Positions 46,666 through 58,038 of a stretch of DNA of 64,000 bases are shown one piece after another (position 1 is the first letter of the stretch; the number at the start of each line of letters is the position of its first letter). The notes below the pieces were generated by a model, which searched no databases, was not told where the DNA came from, and was given only the letters and a program-made list of their open reading frames with translations. The position numbers and the translations under genes are program-made. The stretch is from Erythrobasidium yunnanense. Taxonomy: Eukaryota > Basidiomycota > Cystobasidiomycetes > Erythrobasidiales > Erythrobasidiaceae. Location of the stretch: the NCBI GenBank assembly GCA_001600175.1, contig BCJC01000001.1:4015652-4079651 (forward strand), given 5' to 3'.

Positions 46666-47044
46666 TCAATCTTTCAGTGTAATGTACCTGGCTGGTAGTA
46701 GCGCATCAGAAGCGCCTCTTTCGATAAAAAAAGCGCATAGGATAGGAAGCTCAATCTGCTGGCGTGAACGCGCTTCAGCTGTCCAGTCGAAGCGATAGAC
46801 TGAACGCGGAGGCTAGACTGAACGCGGAGTCAGCTCCAATTCAAGCTATGACGAGCCTCCACAAGCTTATATGCTCACCATGACTAGCCGATAGAGAGAC
46901 ATTACTTCCCCAGTTACTACCTTTAAACAGCGACGAATTCAGAGGTTGGGCAGCCGTGGGAGCAGGCGGATATACGTGCTGTGATTCCAAAGGCTTAGGA
47001 TAGTCGTTTGCGTCAACGATACCGTATATGTCTGAAACTGGCAT
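46666..47044 (-). CDS. Possible small two-exon gene of unknown function
   Basis: Exon 1 (47044-46879) encodes MPVSDIYGIVDANDYPKPLE and Pro/Ser-rich sequence; an intron with GTGAGC donor and GCTGAC site (46878-46800) joins in phase to exon 2 (46799-46666), encoding VYRFDWTAEARSRQQIELPI and stopping at 46666-46668. The product would be about 99 residues. The acceptor lies in a short tandem duplication of CTCCGCGTTCAGTCTA, so two acceptors are possible; only the downstream one avoids an early stop. No family is recognised. Confidence 0.45.
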
Positions 47045-47228
47045 AGGGGATCGACAGGAAAGCTTTGCTCATGCGAAAGGTAGGGACTTGCTGCTGCTAC
47101 ATAGGTACTGATCAGTGCTGCTCGATAGTATCTAGTCTTTCAGTATTAACGCGCGCTGCTCGCGCTCCAGCGGGCTTGATGCGAGTTAAGCTGTCCACAT
47201 TCGGCTTTGCCTTGCTTCATTCGACACG

Positions 47229-48648
47229 ATGGTAGCGAGGCCAGACTTTCGATGATGCGCATATTCGCTGATTCGTGGACCAACAGCATGGGGTGAAACG
47301 CCAGCGACCAGGCCAGCGAGATCCAGAAGATGTTAGGCGAGCGAAAGCGGCCAAAGAGCAGGCGAAGATAGAAGAATACAATGCACTGCGCGGTCAGCTG
47401 GCATCCCTCGTATGTTTCGTCGATCTGAGGAGCTGTCTCGTCAAATCCTAATGGCCTGTCTTTGAATGCGAAAGAGAGCAAGAGCCGACTATTCAAACGA
47501 GGCACTGGATCTGACAACGCGAATCCTAGAGAAGAATCCCGAGTTTCAGTCTGGATGGGCGTATAGACGACGTACTCTGCTCAAAGGCTTGATTCCCGAA
47601 AGGTCTGCATGATGTTGGACATTCTTATCGAGATGTATCTGAAACCCGGTCAAACAGAAGTGAACAAGACGCGCAGAAGCTCCTTGAGCAAGATTTGGAC
47701 CTCACTGTATTCTGTCTAAAGCGAAACCCGAAAGAATATGCTGTTTGGGAGCATCGTAAATGGGTGCTACAGACAATGCCCGACCCTGACTGGCGATTTG
47801 AGCTGAAGACAGCTGAAGGTATGCTCGAGAGAGATGCGAGGAATTGTGGGTTGCCTTAAAGTCCTCTTCTTCACAAGCTTGCTGACTTTCAACGGAATCT
47901 TCAAAGTCCATGCCTGGGATTACCGAAGATACATCATAGACTGCTTACATCGAGCACCTGCACCTCCTTCGTATTCTACACGCAAGCGACCATTTCCTAC
48001 AACCTCATCCGAACTTGCCTTCACCTCTGCCAAGATCGCAGCTAGCTTTTCCAACTTTTCAGCCTGGCATTATCGGTCGAAGCTATTGGCCAAGCTGTGG
48101 GAAGAGTCCGCACAGGGTCCTTCAGATCCACAACGTATACAAAGGGTAGACGAAGGTATGTATCGCGCTCAGCCGACCGAGCGTGTATTGATCGCGTGCT
48201 ACAACAGAGTTGGATCTTGTCAAACAAGCTCTATATACAGATCCCGATGACCAAAGTGCTTGGATATACCATCGCTGGCTTGTCGGCGAAGGTGCGACAG
48301 TGTAGCTGATTTGAGCTGGGCAACGCTGAAACTCCAGCCCTTTTTACAGGCAATGAGCAGCTGCTCCGACGCGAGATCGCCGTGATAGAAGAGTTATTGG
48401 AGCTGGAGCCAGAGAGCAAATGTAAGACAAACCGCCATCGGATCGTCTAGATCTGCCATCTCAGCTGACTATCGCACACAGGGTGTCTCGATTCCTTGGT
48501 CTTTTACGGTCGCCGACTAGCTGCACTCGTCAAAGAGGAGGGAGAGAAGCTCAGGCTGCATGATATGTGTAGAGATAGGCTAAGCAAGCTTGAGCGTATA
48601 GATTCTTTGCGGAAGAACCGGTATACGGCTTTGCGCGACGAGCTCTAG
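47229..48648 (+). CDS. BET4: Rab geranylgeranyltransferase subunit alpha
   Basis: The alpha subunit of the enzyme that prenylates Rab GTPases. Exon 1 is only the ATG (47229-47231); an intron 47232-47286 follows, giving [13 protein letters not shown], the family start. Prenyltransferase-alpha repeats are evident: [56 protein letters not shown] and [15 protein letters not shown], each with the W-x-x-R/H pattern. Later exons carry [20 protein letters not shown] and a terminal helical region ending LRDEL at 48646-48648. About seven introns; exact borders of the middle ones were not all set. Confidence 0.9.
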
Positions 48649-48765
48649 TAAGGACATTTTTCGTTATGCTCATCACTCAAGCACATCTTCACTATAGACC
48701 GGAATGCTTCAGTCCGAACCCTCAGATTTCATGCCTGCTTGCTTGACTTTGCTCCATTTGCCAAC

Positions 48766-49129
48766 ATGGCGCCTCCTCGCCTAGAGAATCCATATGAGGT
48801 CCAGCAAACAGCTCTTCTGAGTCGTATAATCGGGAATGTCGTACGTGCTGCTTCTGCTTTGAGGCAGATTAAGGATACGGACGCGACTTACGCCAAACCT
48901 GCAGGAGAAGCTCAACGAAGCCATACTCGAGCTCACGAAGTCTTTAGGCGTACGTCTCACAGCAGATTGGTCGCGCAAAACACCCATTTAAGATCAACTT
49001 GGTGCCCGTAAACAGGAAGTCAACTCGCACAACTCGCAAATGGATGAGCTGGCAGAGATGTGGGGTGCATACTCTCGCAACGTTACATTCAATCTGGAAA
49101 GCCACAACGAGCTGCATGAGCCGGTGTGA
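48766..49129 (+). CDS. DAD4: DASH/DAM1 complex subunit Dad4
   Basis: Dad4 is a small subunit of the DASH ring that couples kinetochores to microtubules. Three exons: MAPPRLENPYEVQQTALLSR...GNV, then EKLNEAILELTKSLG, then EVNSHNSQMDELAEMW, AYSRNVTFNLES and HNELHEPV. The motif ENPYE...ALLSRIIGNV is diagnostic, and the size (about 78 residues) fits. Introns start GTACGT both times. Stop at 49127-49129. Confidence 0.93.
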
Positions 49130-49511
49130 ACTGGCCAAACAGCTTAAAAGAAGCTCGTCGCGCCGTCTGTTTAAGTAGCAGGGGTGAGTGCTGCATCCCT
49201 ATCAGTGCCTTTCGTATACTAAACTCTGGTCCTTGGCAGCTCTGTACCCGCGAGAAGGTCCTCGTGGAGCGCTCACGATGTTGTTGTAGCCGGTACCCTA
49301 GGACGCAGTCGCATCAATCGAGAATCCAGCCATTCCACTCTGAAACGTCGAAGCACACGCGGTAGGCTTAGCCGTATGACAACACAGACAAGCGAAAGCT
49401 TTTCAGGCATGACCGACACGATGTATCGCCTCCACGATGGAGGGCATATATGTGCATAGAGAGGCAGCCGGCTGCTATCCTGAGTGCCAATACACGAGGA
49501 CATGACACTGG
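49130..49511. other. Intergenic region between DAD4 and the FRAG1/SFK1-like gene
   Basis: This 382-bp gap is the DAD4 3' region and the next promoter. Short open frames overlap it on both strands without recognisable features. Confidence 0.4.
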
Positions 49512-50301
49512 ATGCATCTCCTCTGGCTACTGCCCCTGATAGCCCTCATCAGCTGGCTGAGTCCGTTTAGGCTGCTCGTGCTGATCGAAGAATCTAAAAG
49601 ATCGCTTGACAGGTACTCTTCTATTCATGGGAGGCTCCTGGGCTGCTGCACGGAGGCCTTACCTGAAGAACATGGCTCGGGGCCAGCTGCTGCCCTTCAT
49701 TTCGGACATCGCGGCTCACCAACTGCAAGCCCTTTTCGTCGTTGGCGTGACCGTGACAGTGGTAGTCTTCGCAGCTACACTCTCGATCCTGCTCCACTAC
49801 CTAGACTGCTACACTCGATCCAGGAAGAACCTATCAGAGCTGGCTATTCGTGCTTTGGGTATCAGCATAATCGTGACTTTCGCAGTAGCCGGTCTTGCAG
49901 TGATCGGCTTGGCTATTCTGGACAACATCAACTACCCGAAAGCCCATCGAAGACTTCTGTACATCTTCGTCAACCTCAATGCAGTCTCGGCGATCCTGCT
50001 CTGTGTGGAGTTTGGACTATTACGCTTCGGCTCATGACGTTGGCTCTTCAACGTCTCATTTGGCTTGAAAATTGTCATCAACGTCTTCTCGCTCATAGGA
50101 GGTACAGCTTTCTTCCTCTTACTAAGGCGGAAGCGCTGGAATACGGCAGCCGCAGTGGAATGGCTGCTCGCGTTCATCTTCGTTCTCTATATTGCAACAT
50201 TCATCCTTGATATGATTGCTATTCGGAGGCTAACATACAAGGCATCCAATCACGAGATACGCCATTCCAGCTGCTCCGTCTGGGCTAGGTATAGATCGTG
50301 A
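49512..50301 (+). CDS. FRAG1/DRAM/SFK1-family membrane protein with an in-frame TGA
   Basis: A six-helix membrane family with roles in lipid organisation (Sfk1) or autophagy (DRAM). Exon 1 encodes MHLLWLLPLIALISWL; an intron with GTCCGT and GCTGAT leads to STLLFMGGSW...GQLLPFISDIAAHQLQ, the family's first loop. Helices follow to GLLRFGS, where the frame meets TGA at 50035-50037 and continues in the same frame as RWLFNVSFGLKIVINVFSL and EWLLAFIFVLYIATFILDM, which matches the last two helices of the family and ends at 50301. No intron that removes the TGA was found. It may be a nonsense change, a read-through stop (context TCA TGA CGT) or an assembly error. Confidence 0.72.
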
Positions 50302-50430
50302 GAGCTGTACTGCGATGAGGTCGATGCTAGAAGCCACGAACTAGAGGACCGCAGAACTGTAGCTATTATATCCATGACGGATAATCCAGAAATCAGGCAC
50401 GCTTGTTTTTGTCTTTTACCCCAACGCGAG

Positions 50431-51986
50431 ATGTCTCTGGGCATACAAGCTGGCATATTCGCTGCTGGTCTTGCAGTGGGCGCGTTAGCAGCCGTTTCCA
50501 CATCGAAAGCTAGTCCTTCGCCAGCTTCATCTGCAGGACCTTCAAGTTCACGAAGTCCGAATAATGCACCTGTCGTAGCGCAATCTGGCCCGGTCATTGG
50601 CTCTCCAGCAACAAGACCTTTTGGGAATGTAGATCTGGCAGCCTCAGCAGAGCTCCTCAAGTACGGCTTTCCGGGTTCGTCTTTCGAAAAATATCGTCGC
50701 GTGCTTTGTCGAAGACTGCTTTACTGAGATCTAATCCTCTGAAGGACCTGTCTCTGATGTTCTCAAGCGCTCTGCGTACATCGCTGGCTACGACAGGCAG
50801 AAACGGCATCCAGCATGGGTCGGCAATTTCGCGTTCAAAAGACTTGTGCTTCAGGCTGATAACCTTGTCACGTTGCGCAGACAGCTGAACACCTCACAGC
50901 AGCAACTCTAAGAAGGCCTTCGCTTCCCAACCCTACTCCCTTACCGCCAACTGCATCAGGCTCTTCCAGCTCAAGTTACGCAGAAGCACTTATACGACAG
51001 CAAGAGGATAGGCAGCAGATACCTGCCGGAGATAGATCAAATTCTACATTCAAGGAAGACCCAGAGATTCCAGTCACGTTCAAAGCCAGATTGGAAGACT
51101 ACTTCAGATCAGGCTATGATAGAGGACATATGGTTCCAGCTGCGGATGCAAAGAAGAGCCAGGTATGCACAAGCAATAAGTTGTCTACGCCAGAGCTGAA
51201 CCTTCCTTCTAGGAAGCCATGGACGAGACGTTTCTGCTCACAAATATCGCTCCTCAGGTTGGAGATGGCTTTAATCGGCATTGTGGGCTATCTGCTCAAT
51301 GTGCCATATATCGTAGTCTGATGAAGCTCTTACAGACTGGGCATATGTAGAAGACTTCTGCCGGCGCTTGACAGGGTCATTTTCAGATGTGTATGTTTTC
51401 ACGATTCCCCTCTATCTGCCTCGGCGAGATCCTGATGGCAAATGGCGTGTGGTGAGTAGGTCATCAGCGCTGTATGAGTCAGCTGACAGCTTTTTCAGAC
51501 ATATGAGGTGATAGGCGCGCAGGCAGCTGGTGGAGTGCCAAATGTGTCTGTACCGACGCACTTTGCGTAAGCTTGCATGATCAATGTTCATCGACGAGTT
51601 AGCTGACAGAGCGTTGCAGCAAGGTAGTCCTTGGCACAAAGCCTTCCAACCCAGCGACACCGCTCATTCAAGATACGAGTATAGGCGCTTTTGTGCTACC
51701 CAACGCTGTGATACCCGACGAGACGCCGTTCGAGAGCTTCAGAGTGCCAGGTAAGACCGCTCGCTTCGTTAGCATTCTATGGCGAAGCTGACTGCTTCCG
51801 CCGAAAGTCGAGGCTGTTGAGCGAGCAGCAGGCTTGACATTGTTCGACGATGTCACGAAAGCCACTAGTAAAGACTTGTGTAGAAGCGTGAAGTGCGAGG
51901 TAATTGTGAGACGCTTTGACGACAGCCAGAAAAAGCTCGGTGGAGGTGAAGGACGAGGGCGCAGAGGAAGTGTGAGCAGTCGGTAG
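50431..51986 (+). CDS. NUC1: Mitochondrial endonuclease G (NUC1 type)
   Basis: A DNA/RNA non-specific nuclease of mitochondria. Start MSLGIQAGIFAAGLAVGALA gives an N-terminal membrane/targeting segment. Exons then give a Ser-rich linker, KYGFPGPVSDVLKRSAYIAGYDRQ, W-TAEHLTAATLRR, and the catalytic block DYFRSGYDRGHMVPAADAK, where DRGH holds the general base His. After another intron comes EAMDETFLLTNIAPQVGDGFNR, with the metal-ligand Asn. Later parts are YEVIGAQ...VPTHF, FVLPNAVIPDETPFESFRVP and VEAVERAAGLTLFDD. The Gly/Arg-rich tail ends VSSR. About seven introns. All catalytic residues are present. Confidence 0.93.
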
Positions 51987-52241
51987 CAGGATCCAATAGT
52001 GCAGTAGTGCCTATAGAGTATCAGTAGAAAGATCGGGCTGGTTGCCTGCAGTCAAGGTCAACAATTTGGCTTCAGCCGTTGCTTCGAGACTTTGGTAAAT
52101 GCGGGTTGTCTGCGACTCCAAAACACGGGCTCCTTTTTATCTCTACAAGTAGTGAATGAGAAGAAGAGCTGTTGCCCAAGCTCTCCTGAATCTATCGTAT
52201 ATCGCGTGCGAAGAGTCGAGACGGGTGTTGGCTCATCACGC

Positions 52242-53197
52242 TCAACCGCTTGATGGCGGAAGAGCGTTGCCGGACCAGGTGTGTCCCTTTCCATCAGGTC
52301 TAGCGATACCGGTGAACCTGTAGACGGTTTGAAGTGCGATCGCGAGATAGGCGTATAATAGGTCAGCCATGATTCGTGATGCGAAAACTGAGAAGATGAA
52401 GCGCACGGGTTCATCTTTTGTTCCTTTGCGTATTCGTCTGTAGCCTCCTTCCATTCTTTCGAGAGTGTTCTAGGTGTCTCTTGCGAAGCTGTAATGAGAG
52501 AAGTGGAGATAGGCAGTTTTAGTGCATGTCATCCCTCAAGGTACCACCAGCCTTTCTTAGATAGAAAGGCCCAGCAAGAGCCGGCATTGTAGCTTACCAA
52601 AGATTCTGCGTGCAGAGAAGATTCCAAAGGCGGCGACCATGCATGCTATGGTAGCGATGAAGACCTTGCCGTTCGTATTGGGGGGCACGATGGGAGCTCG
52701 AGGACCATGGGGACCGTAGGCGATGTAGTAGGCTGGCCAGTATCTCTCTTCAGCATTCACACTAGCATAATATCGCAGTTGTGCGCTTACAGGCCTTCTT
52801 CTCGTCGAGAGATAGCTCCTTCCAGTCCTTCTTCTGCAGCTCTTGGAGGTCGTTGTAGATTCGCTCCTGATCTGCGCGCGGGAGTGCAACCCAAGAAGCT
52901 TCAATCTGTATAGCATTGTAGCATCGTAACAATGTATGGGTCAGAATTGGCTGCCGTTTTCTTGCTGTATTTTTGGGGGAGGTTTTCCCGTCAACCTACG
53001 GAACCCAAAGCAGGCAGGCCGGATGCTCTGGCAGCTACAGCTGGTGATGGTGATAAATGGACTGGTTTGGGCGTCGCTCCAGCTGGGCCAGCAGCGGCAG
53101 AAGTTGCGTAGCCCGCTCGCAGGGTCGCATTTGCCAGCAGCGAGCTGGCAGCGATACTTCGCCCGCTCAATCGCAGCCTGTTGGACAGCATCGACAT
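52242..53197 (-). CDS. Cytochrome c oxidase subunit IV (yeast COX5 type)
   Basis: Nuclear-coded subunit of respiratory complex IV. The start MSMLSNRLRLSGRSIAASSL at 53197 is a mitochondrial presequence. An intron joins PALGS to IEASWVALPRADQERIYNDL, QKKDWKELSLDEKKA, then YYIAYGPHGPRAPIVPP and one membrane helix (VFIATIACMVAAFGIF). After the helix the exon KEWKEATDEYAKEQKMNP joins to FTGIARPDGKGHTWSGNAL, stopping at 52242. The order, GPHGPR motif and NPxTGI ending fit subunit IV. Four introns. Confidence 0.9.
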
Positions 53198-53461
53198 GAT
53201 TGTAGATCTGCTGCGCTATCGTTTGGCGGTGTTTCCTGGCTTCTTGCCTTTCCTACGTCTGAGCTTTCGTCAAAAGTTGGTTTCGTCCAATCTGAACGGC
53301 GAGCTTTTATCGGGTACTCAATCCGCGACCGGAGCGAGCAGCAAGGATTGGATACAAGCAGTCTCGCAGTAACACCATACAATTCAACGATGAACAACGT
53401 CTGCCAGCTACAATCGATGACCATGCGAACGAGGATCTTTCGGCAACTCGACATAATAACC

Positions 53462-56175
53462 TCACGTAGGCTTGTCTTTCCTGTTTCCGACGATAAGTTG
53501 CTGCAAATTCGGACAGAAGATCAGTAACAATGCGAATAGCGGAGAGAGTAGCGATTCTCACCTTGTACGAGCTGACATCGCCAAGCCATTTGGACAGAGT
53601 ACCGTCAGCGCAGACCCAGAGTTGATTACACACGTTGTTGATGAAGCGTTCGTCGTGCGAGATGAGCACAACACCTCCATGCCAAACCTTGAGTGCATCC
53701 ATAAGCGCATCCATGGCTTCCACCTGTTCGAAATGTCAGCGAACTGTGAATGGTGATGTATGAGTGCGTTTTTCGACTTACATCCAAGTGATTGGTAGGT
53801 TCGTCAAGGAGCAAAATGTGCGGCCGCATGAGCGATAGCGCTGCGAATGAGACTCTGCTTTTCTGACCTCCAGATAGGGTATTCAGAGTCTGCAAACCCG
53901 TCATACCGGTAATGCCGAAGCCTCCGAGATGAGATCTATCAAATTGCCTATCAGCCTGCTAATCATTATGTCTGAGCAAACTGAGACTGACCGGTACTCC
54001 TGCTCGGACTTTCCAGGGAAGCGTTGAGCGAGGAAAGCTACAGGCGATAGGGAAAGGTCTAGCTGATCTACATGATGCTGGGCAAAGTATGCTCGGCGTA
54101 GGCGACCGTTCTGATTGAGCTGTCCAGCACTGGGAGTAAGCTCGTCCATGAACAGCTTGATCAGGGTCGATTTTCCGGCTCTACAGGATACAGAGAAATA
54201 GATCAGCAAGAGGCGCACCGTAGAAGCAAGCACTACGCCTCAACTTACCCGTTCGGTCCGATAATACCGATTCGCGAATCAGCACTAATGTCCAGGTTGA
54301 TGCCCTTGACAACAAGCTTCTCGGGCGTGTATCCGAAAGCGACTTCGTTAAGCTGCAGTAGTGGCGGCGACAGCTTCTCTGCCTCTGCGAATCTGAAGTG
54401 CATCGAATCGTCTTCCTCAGGCGGCTCCAGAACAGGCAGCTTCTCAAGGATTTTGATCTTGCTCTGCGCCTGCGCCGCTCGGTTCGCATTATATCTCCAT
54501 CGATCGATGAATGCTTGCAAGTGTGCTCTATATTGAAGCTGAGCCTCATACTCTCGCTTCTGATTCTTGACACGCTCAGACTTGGTAGCGTAGAATTGGG
54601 AGAAGTTGCCTTTGAAATAGTCGAGACGCTGGGAGTGCTGCCAGACTATGTCGGTAGCTACGGCATCGAGGAAAGCTCGATCGTGCGACACAACAAGCAG
54701 TGTGCTTGGCCATGTTTGCAGATAGTCTTCCAGCCACGCTAAAGCGTTCAGATCTAGCCCGGACAGATGAATTCAGTACGCATGTCAAGCTTTTCACATC
54801 GCTGGCCAGCTTACCCAGATTGTTCGAAGGCTCGTCCAGCATCTATCACAAAAGGACATCAATAACCGCACCTTTGCATATTGGGGAGAAAGGACTACTC
54901 ACGAGGAGATCGGGCTTGCAGAATAGTGCTCGTGCAAGCGAAAGTCTCATTCTCCAACCTCCCGAGAAAGTCTTCGTCGCTCTCTGCTGATCTTCCGCAC
55001 TGAATCCTAGACCCGCCAGCAGCGACGCCGCTCTCGACTGTGCCGTATCCGCCTCCATCTCCACAAGTAATTGCTGCACCTCTCCCAATCGAGTCGTAGC
55101 ATCCTCTCTCTTCCGTTTCGCGGAACGTGAATCTGCTGTATCGTCCGTCGAGTTTGCAACGCCTTCCACGTTCGTTAATGTTGCGTTCAGGTCTTTCTCT
55201 TCTGCTAGAAGCTTCTCCCGCCAGACATCCGCCTTGAGGACGGACTCGATGGCTAGCGTCTCGTCTCCCATCACTTCTTGCTCGACCATGAGAACCGTAA
55301 TATGTGATGGAATGGGGACTTCTCTTCTGGCCATAGCTCGCAGTAGAGTGGATTTACCAACACCGTTTCGTCCAATGATACCGTAACGGCGGCCGTGTGC
55401 GAGTGTAAGCCTATAGCGGTTTAGGTCAGCGATAGAAGCGTTATGATAGATAGCGGACGTACTCTGCATTCATCAGAATCTGGTTCGAGCCGAAAGAGAC
55501 ATCGATAGCTTCCAGAAGAACATCCTTTGATTTACCCTTTCCTGCTCCGCCAGCTTGTAGAGGATTGACAGTCATGTACATCTCCTCGCTGGAAGCACAC
55601 AGCACGTAAGATCAGCAACGTAACCGCGCTGACATCGCGAGCGCTACTCACTATGCACGCTGCGCTTTGGCGGCGTCTACCAATTTGCTGCCTTCGAACT
55701 CTACTGTTCTTCTGGCTCTCTTCTCCATCTTTGCCTTGATCTTAGCTTCTGCTTTCTCTAGCTTCTTCAAGTCAACCTGCGTATTCCTGCCTTTTGTCGT
55801 CGATTCGATATCGACAGGTCCGGTTGTCAAAGTCGCGGCAAACGAGATTGCAGTATTGCTCTTCATGTCTATAGCTTTCTCAAGGCGTTTAGCTTGATTC
55901 CTGCTTGACGACGGCCCTCCTGCGCCGTTGTTCCGAGCGCCATATTTGCGCTCGAGATTCAGGTGGATCTGCTCGATGGCGCTACTGATGTCGTCCTCTT
56001 TGATGCCTTGACATTCTAATAAAGGCCGTACGAACTCGCGTAACGAATCTTCGCTTTCATCAGAAGAAGCAGAGTCCTCGCTGTCGTCGTCGAATAATCC
56101 GCTGATGTAGTCTGTCACTTCGCTGCCTAGTCCTGGCACAAGGCCAGTAATGATAGAGAGCGCTGTCGTCGACAT
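53462..56175 (-). CDS. GCN20: ABC-F ATPase Gcn20 (ABCF3)
   Basis: Gcn20 works with Gcn1 on ribosomes to activate Gcn2 kinase in amino-acid starvation. The start [20 protein letters not shown] at 56175 begins the GCN20-type N-terminal domain ([24 protein letters not shown]). Two ABC domains follow. The first has [12 protein letters not shown], the signature [16 protein letters not shown] and [17 protein letters not shown]. The second has [24 protein letters not shown] and [17 protein letters not shown]. The linker [15 protein letters not shown] matches the ABC-F family. It ends [10 protein letters not shown] at 53462. Six or so introns. Firm. Confidence 0.94.
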
Positions 56176-56347
56176 TGTGCGCGTTCGGGCGTTTTATGTA
56201 TTCAGTGGCAGAAGGGCAAGCTGTAACTCGGATGTAGAACAGTCAGCTTCAAGCGACATCTTATATATACACACTACACGATTACGACAGTGGAAACGAG
56301 GCTCAACAGACGATCTAGGGGAAAGGCGAGACAGGATGCAGGCAGAA

Positions 56348-57885
56348 CTACTTGGTCTTTTCAGGCTGATTCCAGCTGGAACAAACACATATCAGTATCG
56401 CATCAGCACCTGTGGATGTAGAAGACCAACCTGAGGTACCGCATATCGCCCAGCTTCCTTGGCTTGATGAGATGCCGGAGTGTAAGAAGCACGCCCACTA
56501 GAACAAAGACACCAGCGGCTGCTATGTATGCAATGCCTAGGAATGGATTACGTCCCCCGATGAAAGAGACTGTGCTAAAGACGATCGACTTGGTTCCATC
56601 AAACTGTACGACCGGGTAGTCTGGACAATGTGAGCGGTCAGAACGATGTACGGAGAGTGTAGGGGAGGATAGGCGACCTACTCGTAAAGATATCGATAGA
56701 GTAACGTCCTGCAACCATGTTCTCGTTATCGTTCCTGTAGTACAGCTTCCTGAAAGTAGGTAGACCGGCAGTGCGCATCCAGACTTGGAAGTGTTCGTCC
56801 TGGCTCAGGTCAGGGTATGGGTTCTCGGCAGTATAGCCATTAGGGTATCGCAAGAGCCAGTTTGGAGGTGGGACTGCTTGCCCTAGTTCATAGCGCGTGT
56901 TGGCATACTTGCGAGCTTCGCCTGGCCAGGTGATGCCTCTGTCTGTCATGTTGTACGGTGAGTTGATGGCTGTCGTGTCTGCTCCAGCTTGAATGACTGT
57001 AGGCACGCCAAAGGTGTCTGCGAAGATACAATGAGAGAGTGAGCATTTCCCGATGACAAAGCGTTCGGGCGGAGATAAGGGCGCTCGCTCGGCAGATGTA
57101 CACTCACCATTGAATACTGAGTTTGCAATGAGTCCGCATGGGTATATAGGTTGTCTATCTCTCTGATCCAGTGGTCTGCAGTTTGCATCGCTGTTGAGCT
57201 GGTCTGCCGTCTTTGGCTGGCCTTTGAACTGATCGACATTGTAGCTCTGGACGTATCTTCTGTGGTTCTGATAGTAGTTTGTGAGCTTGTAGTACATGAA
57301 TACCGATGCTTCGAGCTCTTTAGGGACCGTAAACTCGATTGTGCATCGATTCTGCAAAGCGACATTTGCGTTGTTGGTATCCCGGACAAACTGCCATGAT
57401 GGAGGTGTGATTGGAATGGAGGTCTCGCCCGAGATGTGATAGCTGTATGCATTGTTGGGCATCTGTGCGAATGCATTGTTTGCTTGGAACTCGCACTGCG
57501 AGTAGTCGATTGTGAATTCCGAGACGCGGTTGCTGGCCCAGAGCAGGACACCACCGATGGGCGCAAAGATGATACCGATGAGGAAGAAGGTGGGGAGGAC
57601 CTGCAGAGAGCATTAGCTAGGTCAATCAAGTCATGTCGGCGCATCGCCGTACGGTCTTAGGCGTCAAGATGGGCTGCCATGCCTTGAGTCGCTGCTGCTT
57701 GAAGGCGGTATCTGGGCGTAACAAGTCAGTCTACGCTATCAATTCTGTATTATATATGTGTTCTGCCGCCCACTCGCTGGCCGCCGTGTCCAGTGGACCT
57801 TCTCCTTTGCTTCGGCCTCGACCTCGTCGCTCCCTCCAGCGGTGGTGCTGTTCTTCGCTTTGCCTGGTCGCAGCTTCAATGGCAT
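56348..57885 (-). CDS. CDC50/LEM3-family P4-ATPase subunit
   Basis: CDC50 proteins are the partner subunits of phospholipid flippases. The start [15 protein letters not shown] at 57885 leads through a first intron to [19 protein letters not shown], the family signature, then [20 protein letters not shown] (first helix). The outer loop has Cys residues in [18 protein letters not shown] and [11 protein letters not shown], plus N-glycosylation sites. The second helix is [18 protein letters not shown], followed by [17 protein letters not shown] last small exon encodes SWNQPEKTK. The typical fold (two helices, large Cys-linked loop) is complete. Confidence 0.93.
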
Positions 57886-58038
57886 GTTAACCTTGTATTA
57901 ATGAAGTCTTGAATTGGATTCAAAGGAGTCTTGAAATGGAGGTAAAGCAAGAGGTTGGGCTCGGCTTACAACGACATGATCAGATAACAAATCACATTAA
58001 TCATGAGCTAATATAGTGGTTAAGAACTACGATACGAT

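Noticed and set aside
50015-50100. An intron removing the TGA of the FRAG1/SFK1-like gene
   Set aside because: No GT-AG, GC-AG or AT-AC pair with a branch-like site keeps the frame, and the sequence on both sides is family-like without a gap.
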